DNA of 64,000 nucleotides. Source: Planctomycetota bacterium. GTDB lineage: Bacteria > Planctomycetota > Phycisphaerae > Phycisphaerales > UBA1924. The notes beneath the pieces were generated by a model. The model had not been told where the DNA came from and did not search any database. It was given only the letters and a program-made list of their open reading frames with translations. The stretch is from the NCBI GenBank assembly GCA_963204725.1, contig CAUJHH010000074.1:33090-97089 (forward strand), read 5' to 3'. The position numbers and the translations under genes were made by a program. Below, piece after piece: positions 46,874 through 55,664 of the stretch. How positions within the stretch are numbered: position 1 is the stretch's first letter; each line of letters begins with the position of its first letter.

Positions 46874-47113
46874 TCACTCCGTGTCGCCGCCCCAGGGCAC
46901 ACAGTTCGACTGACACGCACGCGCCGCGTAGCAGCTGTTGCTGTAGACCTGTCCGTTCGGACAGATCACGGGCCGCCAGACATCAAGGCAGTTGCCCTTG
47001 AAGCACGGGCCGCGAAGCGACGCGTTCGACGCCGACGTGGCGACGAGGATCACCGTGCCCACCACGCCAACCATACCAACCTTCAGAAACATGCCGAAAT
47101 GACTGCGCTTCAT
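46874..47113 (-). CDS. Small exported protein with a Kazal-like motif
   Basis: This 79-residue protein has a signal peptide (about residues 1-31) and a mature part with six Cys. The segment PVICPNGQVYSNSCYAARAC near residues 48-67 has the C-x2-G-x2-Y-x-N-x-C spacing of Kazal-type protease-inhibitor and follistatin modules. Kazal domains block serine proteases, but the reactive-site loop before the motif (GNCLDVWRPVIC) is not diagnostic. TTGGAG lies 7 bases before the ATG. The ATG shares a base with the stop of an upstream small gene (TGATG), so the two are translated together. Confidence 0.65.
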   Translation of the reverse strand: MKRSHFGMFLKVGMVGVVGTVILVATSASNASLRGPCFKGNCLDVWRPVICPNGQVYSNSCYAARACQSNCVPWGGDTE

Positions 47114-47439
47114 CAGAACGCTCCAATAGAGAACAGATGGCCGCGCACACAAGAAGCCGCGGACACACGTCCGCATCGCTCCCGCACCCAAGATACCCGC
47201 CATTCGACCTCCGGGCAATCGGACATTCCATCGCCGCGGCCATCGACCCCGGGCCGCCCGAGATCGATGGGCACATCGGGTGGACGGGGATCATCGGCAC
47301 GCCACACCAGACCGTCGGGCGACGCGACCGCCGGAGGACGACGCACCTCTGTGCACGCGCCCGCTCCCACCAATGCAGCGCACGCGCCGATCCAAAGACC
47401 GGCGCGTGCGCCATGAAGACTCTTGATCGCGGCTTGCAT
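47113..47439 (-). CDS. Short lipoprotein, N-terminal fragment of the neighbouring paralog family
   Basis: This 108-residue product matches the first 70 residues of the 611-residue protein encoded next door: signal GARAGLWIGACAALVGAGAC, then SPDGLVWRADDPRPP and IDLGRPG. After that the similarity stops and the last 40 residues (GMSDCPEVEWRVSW and so on) are unrelated. It is either a truncated third copy or a short gene in its own right. Its stop is fused to the start of the Kazal-like gene as TGATG. DNA of the signal-peptide part is nearly identical with the paralog, including a 12-bp inverted repeat. Confidence 0.55.
   Translation of the reverse strand: MQAAIKSLHGARAGLWIGACAALVGAGACTEVRRPPAVASPDGLVWRADDPRPPDVPIDLGRPGVDGRGDGMSDCPEVEWRVSWVRERCGRVSAASCVRGHLFSIGAF
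47378..47411. repeat. 12-bp inverted repeat inside the signal-peptide coding region, copy 1
   Basis: GCGCACGCGCCG (47378-47389) is perfectly mirrored at 47400-47411 with 10 bases between. The same repeat is present at 49257-49290 in the paralogous gene. It encodes the conserved ARAG-x-WIGACA segment. Confidence 0.7.
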
Positions 47440-47482
47440 TCTCAATGCCCCGCATCATTCTGCAAACCACAAGTCGCGTCGA

Positions 47483-49318
47483 TCAGCAGCCGCTGCCGTA
47501 CGCATCGAGGAAGTCGAGGAAGTCGAGGATGTCAACGAGCGTGTCCTCGTTGAAGTCGGCGTCAATTCCGCCAAAGACGCACGGGCCTGGTTGGCCCTCG
47601 CACGCGCCGAAGGCCTCGATGAAATCGAGGAAGTCACTCGCATCCAGCGTGGCATCGGCGTTGACATCCGCGGCACAGGTCACGACGAAGGAACCGATCT
47701 GCGTGCGCCAGCCGCCGGCGTGGTGCTGGCCGACATACCAGAAGGTCGCATCATCCGTGGGATCGGTGGTGATGTCGAAGTAGTCTCCCCAGCGGCCCGG
47801 TTCGGCGGTCAGACTCGTGACAACGAGTGTCGGCGGCGCGGTCGCGCCGGGCGCATCGGCGGCACGCCGGCCCGTGACGTAAAGGCGCGGGTTTGTGGTC
47901 GCGCTGGTAGAGCCCATGACGATCCCGATGTCGCCGTGACGATTCTGATGGATGGCGGGGAAGATGGTGTGGAGCGAGGGGCTGAGGTCGATCGCGCCGC
48001 TCTGCGTGAGCGTGGGTGAGGCGGAGCCGTGGGGCCAGCCGCGCGTGTCGATCTCGTACCAGCGGACCTGAAGCCGTCCGGATGCGAGGATCGCGTGCGC
48101 GGTGAAGAGTGAGCCATCACGCGCGGTGGCGTTCATGACTCTCCCGTCAAGCGTGCCGAGGTTGCCGCCCGGTGTCGGCGAGAGCCCGGTTGGGTACGCA
48201 AACGCCGGGACATCGACTGTCGTGCGCTGGAGCGTGGGTGTTCCCAAGGGATCGATGAGCGCATCGAGCTGGATCTGCGTGTTGCTCGCGATCGAGACGA
48301 AGTAGGGTGCGGCGTTTGTACCAAAGGGTTCGGCGGCCTGGAGCGAGATGGCGAACGGCTCGCGTAGGTCGATGAACGTGACGGGGTCACCCGCCATCAG
48401 CAACGCCTTGGGAAAGGTGCGGAAGATCGTGCCGCCAAAGTTGGGGTTGTTGAGCCCGAAGAGGTTGCTGACGACGTAGACGGCCTCCTCGTCAAAGGCG
48501 AGACTGGGGAAGTCAGCCCAGAAGGTCATGCCATCCGTCGCGCCGATGACGGAGTTGGTGCGATACCTGTGCCAGACGCCGTTGGGATCGCTGTCGTCGG
48601 AGATGGCGATGTCGATGAATGATTGCGTGGTGCCGTAGACCTCGAGCGCGATGATGATGAAGCGTCCCGAGAGATGGTCGTACGTGCACTTGGGATCAAA
48701 CACGAACTCGCGCCCGCCGACTGTCTCGAAGAAGCCGGGCACCCCGGTGGAATCGAGCGGCGCCTGGAAGGTCACCGCGCCGTCCTTCGTGTAGAACGCG
48801 ACCGCGCTGTTGACGGTCTGCACGATGTGGCTCGGGCCGACGGCAAGCGTCGGATCAGGAGGCGAGAGAGGCGTCTGGCCGATCCCCTGAAACGCGGCAA
48901 GGGGCGCGGTGCGAGCCGTGGGAAGCGAGATCGCAGGAAGGTCTACCGGCGCGACGCCGTCGGTGACTCTCTGCGCCGGGCGCGTGTGCGGCGGGAGCAT
49001 CGTCTTGACAAGACGTGGCGACACGCCTGAGACATCCTGAACTGAGACCGGGAAGTCCCGCGTGTCAATCATCGTCGGCACGCAGGTCGTCCGCGCAATC
49101 GCGCCGGGCACACCAAGGTCGATCACGGGAATCGGCGGGCGCGGTTCGTCTGGGCTCCAGACGAGCCCGTCGGGGGCGCCGAGTCCAGCCCCGGGAGCCC
49201 CGAGCGCACCGGGTCGGTGTGCGCCGGATGCGCAACCGCTCAGGAGGCAAAAGGCAGCGCACGCGCCGATCCAGCGACCGGCGCGTGCGCTACGAAGTGT
49301 GGAATTCGCGGTTTGCAT
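47483..49318 (-). CDS. Large lipoprotein with GC-type dockerin, paralog A
   Basis: This 611-residue exported protein has a lipoprotein signal (LLSGC at residues 25-29). The N-terminal region shares DGLVW, the PRPP-x-IDLG motif and an RDFPVSVQDV segment with paralog B. The main domain, about residues 145-530, is beta-rich with QTPLSPPDPTLAVGPSHIVQ, FFETVGG, FDPKCTYDHLSGRF and DSDPNGVWHRYR, a beta-propeller-like layout without recognised catalytic residues. The last 64 residues are the GC-type dockerin, ending LDFLDAYGSGC. The neighbours on the same strand are a truncated copy and paralog B, so the region grew by tandem duplication. Function unknown; a surface-adhesion or binding role is inferred. 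Confidence 0.8.
   Translation of the reverse strand: MQTANSTLRSARAGRWIGACAAFCLLSGCASGAHRPGALGAPGAGLGAPDGLVWSPDEPRPPIPVIDLGVPGAIARTTCVPTMIDTRDFPVSVQDVSGVSPRLVKTMLPPHTRPAQRVTDGVAPVDLPAISLPTARTAPLAAFQGIGQTPLSPPDPTLAVGPSHIVQTVNSAVAFYTKDGAVTFQAPLDSTGVPGFFETVGGREFVFDPKCTYDHLSGRFIIIALEVYGTTQSFIDIAISDDSDPNGVWHRYRTNSVIGATDGMTFWADFPSLAFDEEAVYVVSNLFGLNNPNFGGTIFRTFPKALLMAGDPVTFIDLREPFAISLQAAEPFGTNAAPYFVSIASNTQIQLDALIDPLGTPTLQRTTVDVPAFAYPTGLSPTPGGNLGTLDGRVMNATARDGSLFTAHAILASGRLQVRWYEIDTRGWPHGSASPTLTQSGAIDLSPSLHTIFPAIHQNRHGDIGIVMGSTSATTNPRLYVTGRRAADAPGATAPPTLVVTSLTAEPGRWGDYFDITTDPTDDATFWYVGQHHAGGWRTQIGSFVVTCAADVNADATLDASDFLDFIEAFGACEGQPGPCVFGGIDADFNEDTLVDILDFLDFLDAYGSGC
49257..49290. repeat. 12-bp inverted repeat inside the signal-peptide coding region, copy 2
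   Basis: Same perfect arms (49257-49268 and 49279-49290) as copy 1, with a 10-base spacer. Conservation at the DNA level points to recent duplication or gene conversion. Confidence 0.7.
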
Positions 49319-49351
49319 ACGAGCGCTCCGCGGGTCTTGCGACCGACAGGC

Positions 49352-51235
49352 TTAGCAGCCGCTGCCGTACGCATCGAGGAAGTCGAGGAAGTCCAGCACA
49401 TCGACGATCGTGTCGCCATTGAAGTCGGCGCTCACGCCGCCCGAGGAGCACGGCGCGGGCTGTCCGTCGCAGTTGCCAAAGGCGTCGAGATAATCAAGGA
49501 AGTCCAGCACGTCCAGCACGTCGTCGCCATTGATGTTGGCGGGGCACGTGACGAGGAACGAACCGATGATGCTCTGCCAGCCGCCGGAGTTCTGCACCTG
49601 GCCGATGTACCAGAACGTGGCATCGTCAACCGGATCGGTCGTGATGTCGAAATAGTCGCCCCAGCGCCCGCTGGCGCCGTTGGTTCCGGTCGCGACGACT
49701 GTCCCTGCGCCGAGCGTGCCCAGGGGATCCGTCGAGCGGCGGGCCGTCACATACACCGAGGGTCGGGTCGAGCTGTTGCAACCCGCCACGACCATGCCGA
49801 CATCGCCGTGCTTGTTGGATCCGATGGCTGGGAAGAAGCTGGTGAGCGTGCCGCCCAGATTGAACGTGCCCGACTGGAAGAGCGACGGAGAGCCCGACGT
49901 CGGCCAGTTGTTGGTGTTGACCTGGTACCAGCGGGCCTGCGCCTTGCCGCTCGCGAAGATGCCGTGCCCGAAGAAGAGCTTCCCATCGCGCCAGTGGGCG
50001 TTCATGATGCGCCCGTCGAGCACATCGATGTTGCCGCCCGGGTTCGGGGCGTCGCCGGTCGGATACGTGAACGCGGGAACGTTCACGATCGAGGTCGAGA
50101 TCGTCGGCGTGGTGAGCGGATTGCGGATCGCCTGGATGCGCATCTGCGAGTTATTCTCATCGGAGACAAAGAAGGGGGCGATGTTGTTGCCGAAGCACTG
50201 CGCCACCTGCACCGACGCCGCGCTCGAGTCGCGCAGATCGGTGAACGTGACGGGCGAGCCGGTCAGGAGCGGCGCCTTGGGATAGATGCGGAAGATCGCG
50301 CCGCCGAACCCGCCCGCGTTCAGCCCGAACAGGTTGCCCGTGACGTAGTACGCGTCCTCGTCGTATCCGAAGCCGGGGTAATCGACCCAGTAGGTCTGGC
50401 CGCCGCCGCCCGCAACGACCGCGTTGGTGCGGTACTTGTACCACAGGCCGTTGGGATCGCTGTCGTCGGAGACCGCGATATCGATGAACGCCTGGGTCGT
50501 GCCATAGGTCTCGAGCGCAACGATCACGAAGCGCTGCGCCGAGTGGTCGTAGAAGCACTTGGGATCAAATGTGAACGTCGACGCGCCCACCGTCTCGAAG
50601 AACCCGGGGCTCCCCGTCGAGTCCAGGTTCGCCTGGAACTGCAGGTTCCCCTGCTTGTCGTGGAACGCGACGGCCATGTTCACCGTCGAGACGACGTGGT
50701 TGGGACCGACAGCGAGCGTGATGTCCGGGGGCGTCCAGGGCGTCTGCGAGATGCCGGGGAAAAGCGCGTCGGGAACCGTGCGCGCCACCTCGAGCATGCC
50801 GCCGATCTCGATCGTCTCATCAACCGGAGAGACGGTCGGCTTCTTGGTTCGCTGGTGCGGGGGCAGGTTGTCCTTCATGCGCAGGTCCCGCTCCGTGCCG
50901 CGCACGTCCTGGATCTGCACGGGGAAGGTGCGCGTGTCGATGATCGTCGCGACGCCCTCGGTCCGCGCAACAGCACCAGGCTCCGAGAGATCAATCGGAG
51001 GAAGCGCGGGCCGATTCTCGTCCTTGTTCCAGCGGAACCCCTCGGGGCCCGCCGCCACAGGTGCCGAGTCGTGCATCACCGCCGCAGCCATGGGCGAAGC
51101 ATCCGAACGCTGCGATTGCCGGCTCGTCGAAGTCGCGCACCCGGCGAGCATCACCAGCGCCAACGCGGCGGTGACCGTCAAGAGAGTTGCACGTTCGAAT
51201 CCGCCGGTGGTGCTCCGCAAAGAATCTGATCTCAT
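49352..51235 (-). CDS. Large lipoprotein with GC-type dockerin, paralog B
   Basis: This 627-residue exported protein has a clear lipobox (MLAGC, near residues 28-32). Its body is closely related to paralog A: TPWTPPDITLAVGPNHVV, FFETVGA, FDPKCFYDHSAQRF, SDDSDPNGLWYKYR and YDEDAYYVTGNLFGL. The C-terminal 64 residues are the GC-type dockerin, ending LDFLDAYGSGC. The first 40 bases from the stop are identical to those of paralog A, while the middle of the genes has diverged. The start at 51235 (ATG) or 51238 (GTG) follows AGAGGGA. The role is unknown; it may bind polymer or protein outside the cell. Confidence 0.8.
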   Translation of the reverse strand: MRSDSLRSTTGGFERATLLTVTAALALVMLAGCATSTSRQSQRSDASPMAAAVMHDSAPVAAGPEGFRWNKDENRPALPPIDLSEPGAVARTEGVATIIDTRTFPVQIQDVRGTERDLRMKDNLPPHQRTKKPTVSPVDETIEIGGMLEVARTVPDALFPGISQTPWTPPDITLAVGPNHVVSTVNMAVAFHDKQGNLQFQANLDSTGSPGFFETVGASTFTFDPKCFYDHSAQRFVIVALETYGTTQAFIDIAVSDDSDPNGLWYKYRTNAVVAGGGGQTYWVDYPGFGYDEDAYYVTGNLFGLNAGGFGGAIFRIYPKAPLLTGSPVTFTDLRDSSAASVQVAQCFGNNIAPFFVSDENNSQMRIQAIRNPLTTPTISTSIVNVPAFTYPTGDAPNPGGNIDVLDGRIMNAHWRDGKLFFGHGIFASGKAQARWYQVNTNNWPTSGSPSLFQSGTFNLGGTLTSFFPAIGSNKHGDVGMVVAGCNSSTRPSVYVTARRSTDPLGTLGAGTVVATGTNGASGRWGDYFDITTDPVDDATFWYIGQVQNSGGWQSIIGSFLVTCPANINGDDVLDVLDFLDYLDAFGNCDGQPAPCSSGGVSADFNGDTIVDVLDFLDFLDAYGSGC

Positions 51236-51481
51236 CACATGGTCCCTCTGCTCGTAAAAGTCGTCGGCAATCTCGCATCACGGCGGCGCGGCATCCCGAC
51301 GGACATCGCCACTATACATGACAATCGGGGATCATCCAACATCGAATGAGCCGGATCGAGTGTGTTTCACGAAGCGCGAACAGTCCGCTCGCGAAACGCT
51401 CCGCATCGCACAGCGCACGCCGAACCCCACGCGGCCCATGCCGCGTCTCGCACCGATCTCATCTCGCGACGCTCGCCCCGG

Positions 51482-53179
51482 TCAGCAGCCGGTTCCGAAC
51501 GCGTCAAGAAAGTCCAGGAAGTCAACAACGTCCACGAATGTGTCGCCGTTGAAGTCCGCATCACCGATCGCGCCGCACGGCGCGACCTGTCCTTCGCAGT
51601 TGCCGAAATCGTCGAGGAAGTCAAGGAAATCCACGACATCGAACTCGTCGTTGCCGTTGTAATCGCCCGGGCACGAGGGATCGCCGATCGTGAACTCCGG
51701 CGTCGTGAACGATCCGGAATTCCCGGATGCGTCGCGCACCGTCACACGAAGCACGGCCCGATCGGTGTCCACCGCCGGCGTGACCCACGTGTGCTGCCCG
51801 TCGTCGATCGTCCCCGTCACGATGCCCGTCGGGAACGTCGCGCCGCCGTCTGTCGAGAGCGCGATATCCGCCAGCACCGAAAGCACGTCGTCATCGGAGA
51901 TCCACTCGATGGAGACGCTCTGCCCCTGGGCGAACGTCTCGCCGCCCAGCGGCATCTGCACGAACACAGTGGGATTCACCCCGCCCTTGTGCTCGGGGAT
52001 GTGCATGACGATGCAATGCATCACACCCGCGAGCGTGACGATCGCCTGGCAGTTGACGCCCACGATGGTCTTTCCCGGCATCGCGGCCTGCCACGTCGCG
52101 AGCGCCTGCGTGTTGTACCCAGCGCCCGAGATCGTCGTGTTGGTGTAGGTCGGCACCAGCACCAGATCGTTGCAAATGACCACGTTCGTGTACGTGTAGT
52201 GCGTGCCGCTGACCGTCCGCGCCGGCGTGCGATGCACCGTCCACCCGGCCGAGGCAAACGCGCTCGCCGCGTTGTCGCAGATCACGTCCTGCGTCGTCCC
52301 CGGCTGCGCGGGCCAGTCGCTGATCACGACCTGGTTGTCGCCGATGATCTGCATCCACATATCGATGTGCTGGGTCGAATCGACGCTCGTCGGAAAGGGC
52401 GTATACAGCGTCGTGTCGAGGTTCTGATACGTCTGCCAATAGGCCTTGATCTGCGCCTCGGAGAGACCCGCGTTCTCGTTGTTGATCAGGCGCGTCGCGT
52501 TGCCGTGGTTGCTCGCGTCAAGATGGAAGTTGCCGCCGCCGTGCACCAAAGGCAGCCCGTACACCTTCTGCCGCCGCGTCGTCCCGCCGTAGTAGGAGTT
52601 GAAGGCGTTGTCGTTCGGGCGTGGCCGGTTGTAGGTGTGGTCAACGATCGCGCGGACATCCCCCTCGTAGATGTAGCGAGGGCCGTAGTCGCGGATCCAG
52701 ATGGAGTCCGTGGTGCGCACGACGTACTTCACGCGAGCCGTGTTCGCCCCGGTCGCGGCCAGTGTGGACTGAACGCTGGTCCGCTCGCTCGTCGTGTCGA
52801 CCGAGATCCAGACGTCCGCATCGCCGACCGTCGTGATCTGCTCGATCATCGCCTTCTGGATGTTGATCAGCGACGCGTCACCCTCCCATGCGAAGAGGAT
52901 CGACTCCATCGGCTCATACTCGGCCACGCAATGGACCGGGCCGACGGGCGTCGCCGTCGCCCGGTCGATCGGGGCCGTGATCGGATGACGCTGGACCCAC
53001 GCACGCTCGGCGGGCGTCATCGAGCGCGGCACCACCACACCCTCCGGATACGTCGGCCGATTGTCCTCGCCGCCCTTCAGGGCTCCGGGTGCAAGCTGCG
53101 CCGCAGCGCCGCAGGTCACCATCATTGCGAGCATTGATCCGATGGCAGCGCCGCCGGCGCCGTGAATTGGGTGTCGCAT
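51482..53179 (-). CDS. Secreted agmatine/peptidyl-arginine deiminase-like protein with GC-type dockerin
   Basis: This 565-residue exported enzyme has a signal peptide (about residues 1-26). The deiminase domain covers about 75-400, with EYEPMESILFAW at the start, SIWIRDYGPRYIYEG near 160 (catalytic Asp), STQHIDMWMQIIGDN near 250 (His) and GVMHCIVMHIPEH near 360 (nucleophile Cys). The family hydrolyses agmatine or protein arginine to ammonia and carbamoyl or citrulline products. An Ig-like beta domain (about 405-495) and the GC-type dockerin (last 63, ending LDFLDAFGTGC) follow. Export and dockerin argue for peptide or environmental substrates. The start at 53179 begins the signal peptide. Confidence 0.86.
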   Translation of the reverse strand: MRHPIHGAGGAAIGSMLAMMVTCGAAAQLAPGALKGGEDNRPTYPEGVVVPRSMTPAERAWVQRHPITAPIDRATATPVGPVHCVAEYEPMESILFAWEGDASLINIQKAMIEQITTVGDADVWISVDTTSERTSVQSTLAATGANTARVKYVVRTTDSIWIRDYGPRYIYEGDVRAIVDHTYNRPRPNDNAFNSYYGGTTRRQKVYGLPLVHGGGNFHLDASNHGNATRLINNENAGLSEAQIKAYWQTYQNLDTTLYTPFPTSVDSTQHIDMWMQIIGDNQVVISDWPAQPGTTQDVICDNAASAFASAGWTVHRTPARTVSGTHYTYTNVVICNDLVLVPTYTNTTISGAGYNTQALATWQAAMPGKTIVGVNCQAIVTLAGVMHCIVMHIPEHKGGVNPTVFVQMPLGGETFAQGQSVSIEWISDDDVLSVLADIALSTDGGATFPTGIVTGTIDDGQHTWVTPAVDTDRAVLRVTVRDASGNSGSFTTPEFTIGDPSCPGDYNGNDEFDVVDFLDFLDDFGNCEGQVAPCGAIGDADFNGDTFVDVVDFLDFLDAFGTGC

Positions 53180-53349
53180 CTTTCCGTGTTCCTCGGTAGG
53201 GTTCGAACTGGCGTGCCGCGTTTCGCCCGCAGCGGCGCACTCGGATCTCTGCAAAGAAACCCCCGGCCGCGAGGCCGAGGGCATCTGGAATCAAGATTAT
53301 TCGGCCGTGATCGCCTGCGCGCGTCGCTGAGAACCCGCGCAGACAAGCA

Positions 53350-55266
53350 TCAGCAGCCGGTGCCGAAAGCGTCGAGGAAGTCCAGGAAGTCCAGCACGTC
53401 GATCACCGTGTCTCCGTTGAAGTCGGCATTCGAGATGCCGCCGCACGGCGCGGGCTGCCCGTCACAGGTGCCGTAATCATCGAGGAAGTCCAGGAAGTCG
53501 ACGACATCGGCTGTGGTGTCGCCGTTGTAGTCCGCCGCACAATCCGGCACATCGTTCACGACCAGGATCGCCTCGTTCGAGACGACCGTGCCGCACGAGC
53601 CGGTCACCGAGACGCGGTACGAGCCGGCATCGTCCAGCGCTGCCGCCGGGATGTTGTAGCTCGCGCTGGTGGCGCCGGGGATGGAGATGAAGTTCTTCCG
53701 CCACTGGTACGTGAGGCTCGCCCCCGATGCGGTCGTCGTGAACGTCACGCTGTCGCCCTCATCCACCTCATCAGACAGCGGATGCGTGATGATTGTCGTC
53801 GTCGGGTTCACCGTCAGCGTCGCGGCGTTGGAGAGGATCGGGCTCGAGCACGCGTTGTCGACCTCAACGGTGTAGCTGCCGCTGTTGGCCGGGATCGGGC
53901 TCAAGATCGTGTACGTCGCGGAAGTCGCTCCGGAGATGTTGGTCCCGTTCCGCTTCCACTGGAATGTCGGCGACGTGCCGTCAACGCTGACCGAGAGCGT
54001 CACTTCCGTGCCCTGGCAGACCGACTGTGTCATCGGGTGCGTCGTGATCGAAACCGATGAGCACCCCGGGGGATAGTCATACCCCAGCGCATCGAACATG
54101 TCGGTGTCCGCTGTCTTGAAGTAGTTGGGGTAATAGGTCTGCCCGTTGGCGATCGCGGGGTCCATGATGCCAATGTTGCTGGCGCCCGACTGCTCGCGGA
54201 AGTGCGAGGCCTGGTACGGCGTGCCGTCCGACATGCGGTACTCGGCCCAGATGAAGTCGCTGTTGTGGTCGTCGTTCGGCACGTTGTAATCAACCAAACG
54301 GGCCGTCGTCGTGAACTCCGCGTTGGTGTCCGGGTTGTAGTCGCCCGCGCCGTCGGTGCGCTGGAACCGGAACAGGTCCATCGTCTCGAACTGACCGCCG
54401 CCGGAGTTGTCCGCAGCAGAGACAAAGCCGAGCGCGTGCCCGACCTCGTGCACGATCGTGTCGACGAGCGACAACTGCGATCCCGGGACGCCGTTCGAGG
54501 GGTCGTAGTCAAAGCCGAAGCTGGAGTTGTACGTCATGTCGCCGTCCGATCCACCGACACTGCCGATCGTGGCCTTGTAGTTCGCCCACGTCACATCGAC
54601 CAGCGACTCATTGGTCACGGTCCCCGTCGTGCCGACATATCGCACCGGCACGGTCGAACCCGCCGGAAGCAGCGACTGGATCGTGTCGTTGAAGTCCATC
54701 CCGTTGACCATCCCGTTTCGGACAGCCGTGTACGTGCGATTGGTCAGGAAGTTCGAGCTCGTCGCGCCGATGATGCCGCCGCCGAGATTCGCAAACGACA
54801 CGTTGACCGTCACCGTGATCGGATCGCTGAACTGATCCTCAAGATACGCCTCGGCGATCGTGAAGCTCGTCACCGCCGCGCCCGGGACGCTCCCGGCCAG
54901 GTTGAAGACGATGTTGATGCCCGCGCCGCGACGGCCCGAGTCCACCACGGTGATCGGCTCGTTCGCGAGCTTCGTCTGGTGCTCGGCCCGGATCGCCCGG
55001 ATCTCCGCCTCGGTCAGCGGCGCACGGTTGAAGCACATCGGCCGCCAACGCTCCTCGTTCTGGTCAGCAAGCACCTGCTCGCCCGTCGCGTACAGCGTGC
55101 TCACCTGTGGGGGCAGCGCGAAACGCACAACCGGCTGCCCCTGCCGGAATCCCGGGAACGCCGCGTAGTCCTGCAACGTCTGGCCACTCGCCGCCAAGCC
55201 CGCGGCACCCGCGAGCCCCAAAGCCATCGACAATCGAACGACCCGATTCATGCCTCCAACAACCAT
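53350..55266 (-). CDS. Secreted metalloprotease with two Ig-like domains and GC-type dockerin
   Basis: This 638-residue protein has a signal peptide (about residues 1-28). The zinc site is VHEVGHALGFVSAAD near residue 260, an HExxH motif followed by Gly-Phe. The usual third metzincin ligand three residues on is Ser, so Asp further along may serve. Two Ig-like domains follow (SITTHPMTQSVCQGTEVTLS and TIITHPLSDEVDEGDSVTFT), each about 85 residues, then a 63-residue GC-type dockerin ending LDFLDAFGTGC. The ATG at 55266 follows GAGGAG by 6 bases. It is divergent from lpd and lies first in a minus-strand series of exported proteins. Confidence 0.86.
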   Translation of the reverse strand: MVVGGMNRVVRLSMALGLAGAAGLAASGQTLQDYAAFPGFRQGQPVVRFALPPQVSTLYATGEQVLADQNEERWRPMCFNRAPLTEAEIRAIRAEHQTKLANEPITVVDSGRRGAGINIVFNLAGSVPGAAVTSFTIAEAYLEDQFSDPITVTVNVSFANLGGGIIGATSSNFLTNRTYTAVRNGMVNGMDFNDTIQSLLPAGSTVPVRYVGTTGTVTNESLVDVTWANYKATIGSVGGSDGDMTYNSSFGFDYDPSNGVPGSQLSLVDTIVHEVGHALGFVSAADNSGGGQFETMDLFRFQRTDGAGDYNPDTNAEFTTTARLVDYNVPNDDHNSDFIWAEYRMSDGTPYQASHFREQSGASNIGIMDPAIANGQTYYPNYFKTADTDMFDALGYDYPPGCSSVSITTHPMTQSVCQGTEVTLSVSVDGTSPTFQWKRNGTNISGATSATYTILSPIPANSGSYTVEVDNACSSPILSNAATLTVNPTTTIITHPLSDEVDEGDSVTFTTTASGASLTYQWRKNFISIPGATSASYNIPAAALDDAGSYRVSVTGSCGTVVSNEAILVVNDVPDCAADYNGDTTADVVDFLDFLDDYGTCDGQPAPCGGISNADFNGDTVIDVLDFLDFLDAFGTGC

Positions 55267-55664
55267 TGCGTACTCCTCAATGACTCGGTGTGCGGCTTTC
55301 GAATCCCCGCGAAAGTATGGACAGTGACACCAAGCCGCGATTTCAGCGGCCTCTATCCGATTCGAGCCGCCCATAGGGCTGGTTCCCCATCTTCCAAAGA
55401 CCTCATGCGAACACAAGGCTTATCGGGGAGTGTTCGCCACCGATTGCGTGCGATTCCTCCAACCACCGCCAAACGCCTCTCCAACAGAGTCCTATAACAC
55501 AATCGCGCCCCTCGCTCGTTCGACGCATGACCTTGGTCCTTCGCCCGCTACGGGGTCCGATACGCCCATTCCTATACTCTGCCCCCTCCCATCGCGTGGG
55601 AGGCATCCAAAGCGAACACGGGACGCCATGCCGGCGCCCCGACAGATAGAGAAAGGTCTCTTCC
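55267..55664. other. 398-base divergent control region between the metalloprotease and lpd genes
   Basis: It should hold promoters for both genes. A TATACT box at 55573-55578 could be a -10 element for lpd; I found no convincing -35 box 17 bases upstream. The T-loop-like string TTTCGAATCCCC near 55298 is not part of a tRNA fold. No gene is seen. Confidence 0.4.

Noticed and set aside
55290..55320. tRNA-like T-loop string TTTCGAATCCCC
   Set aside because: No acceptor stem, D arm or anticodon arm can be drawn around it on either strand.
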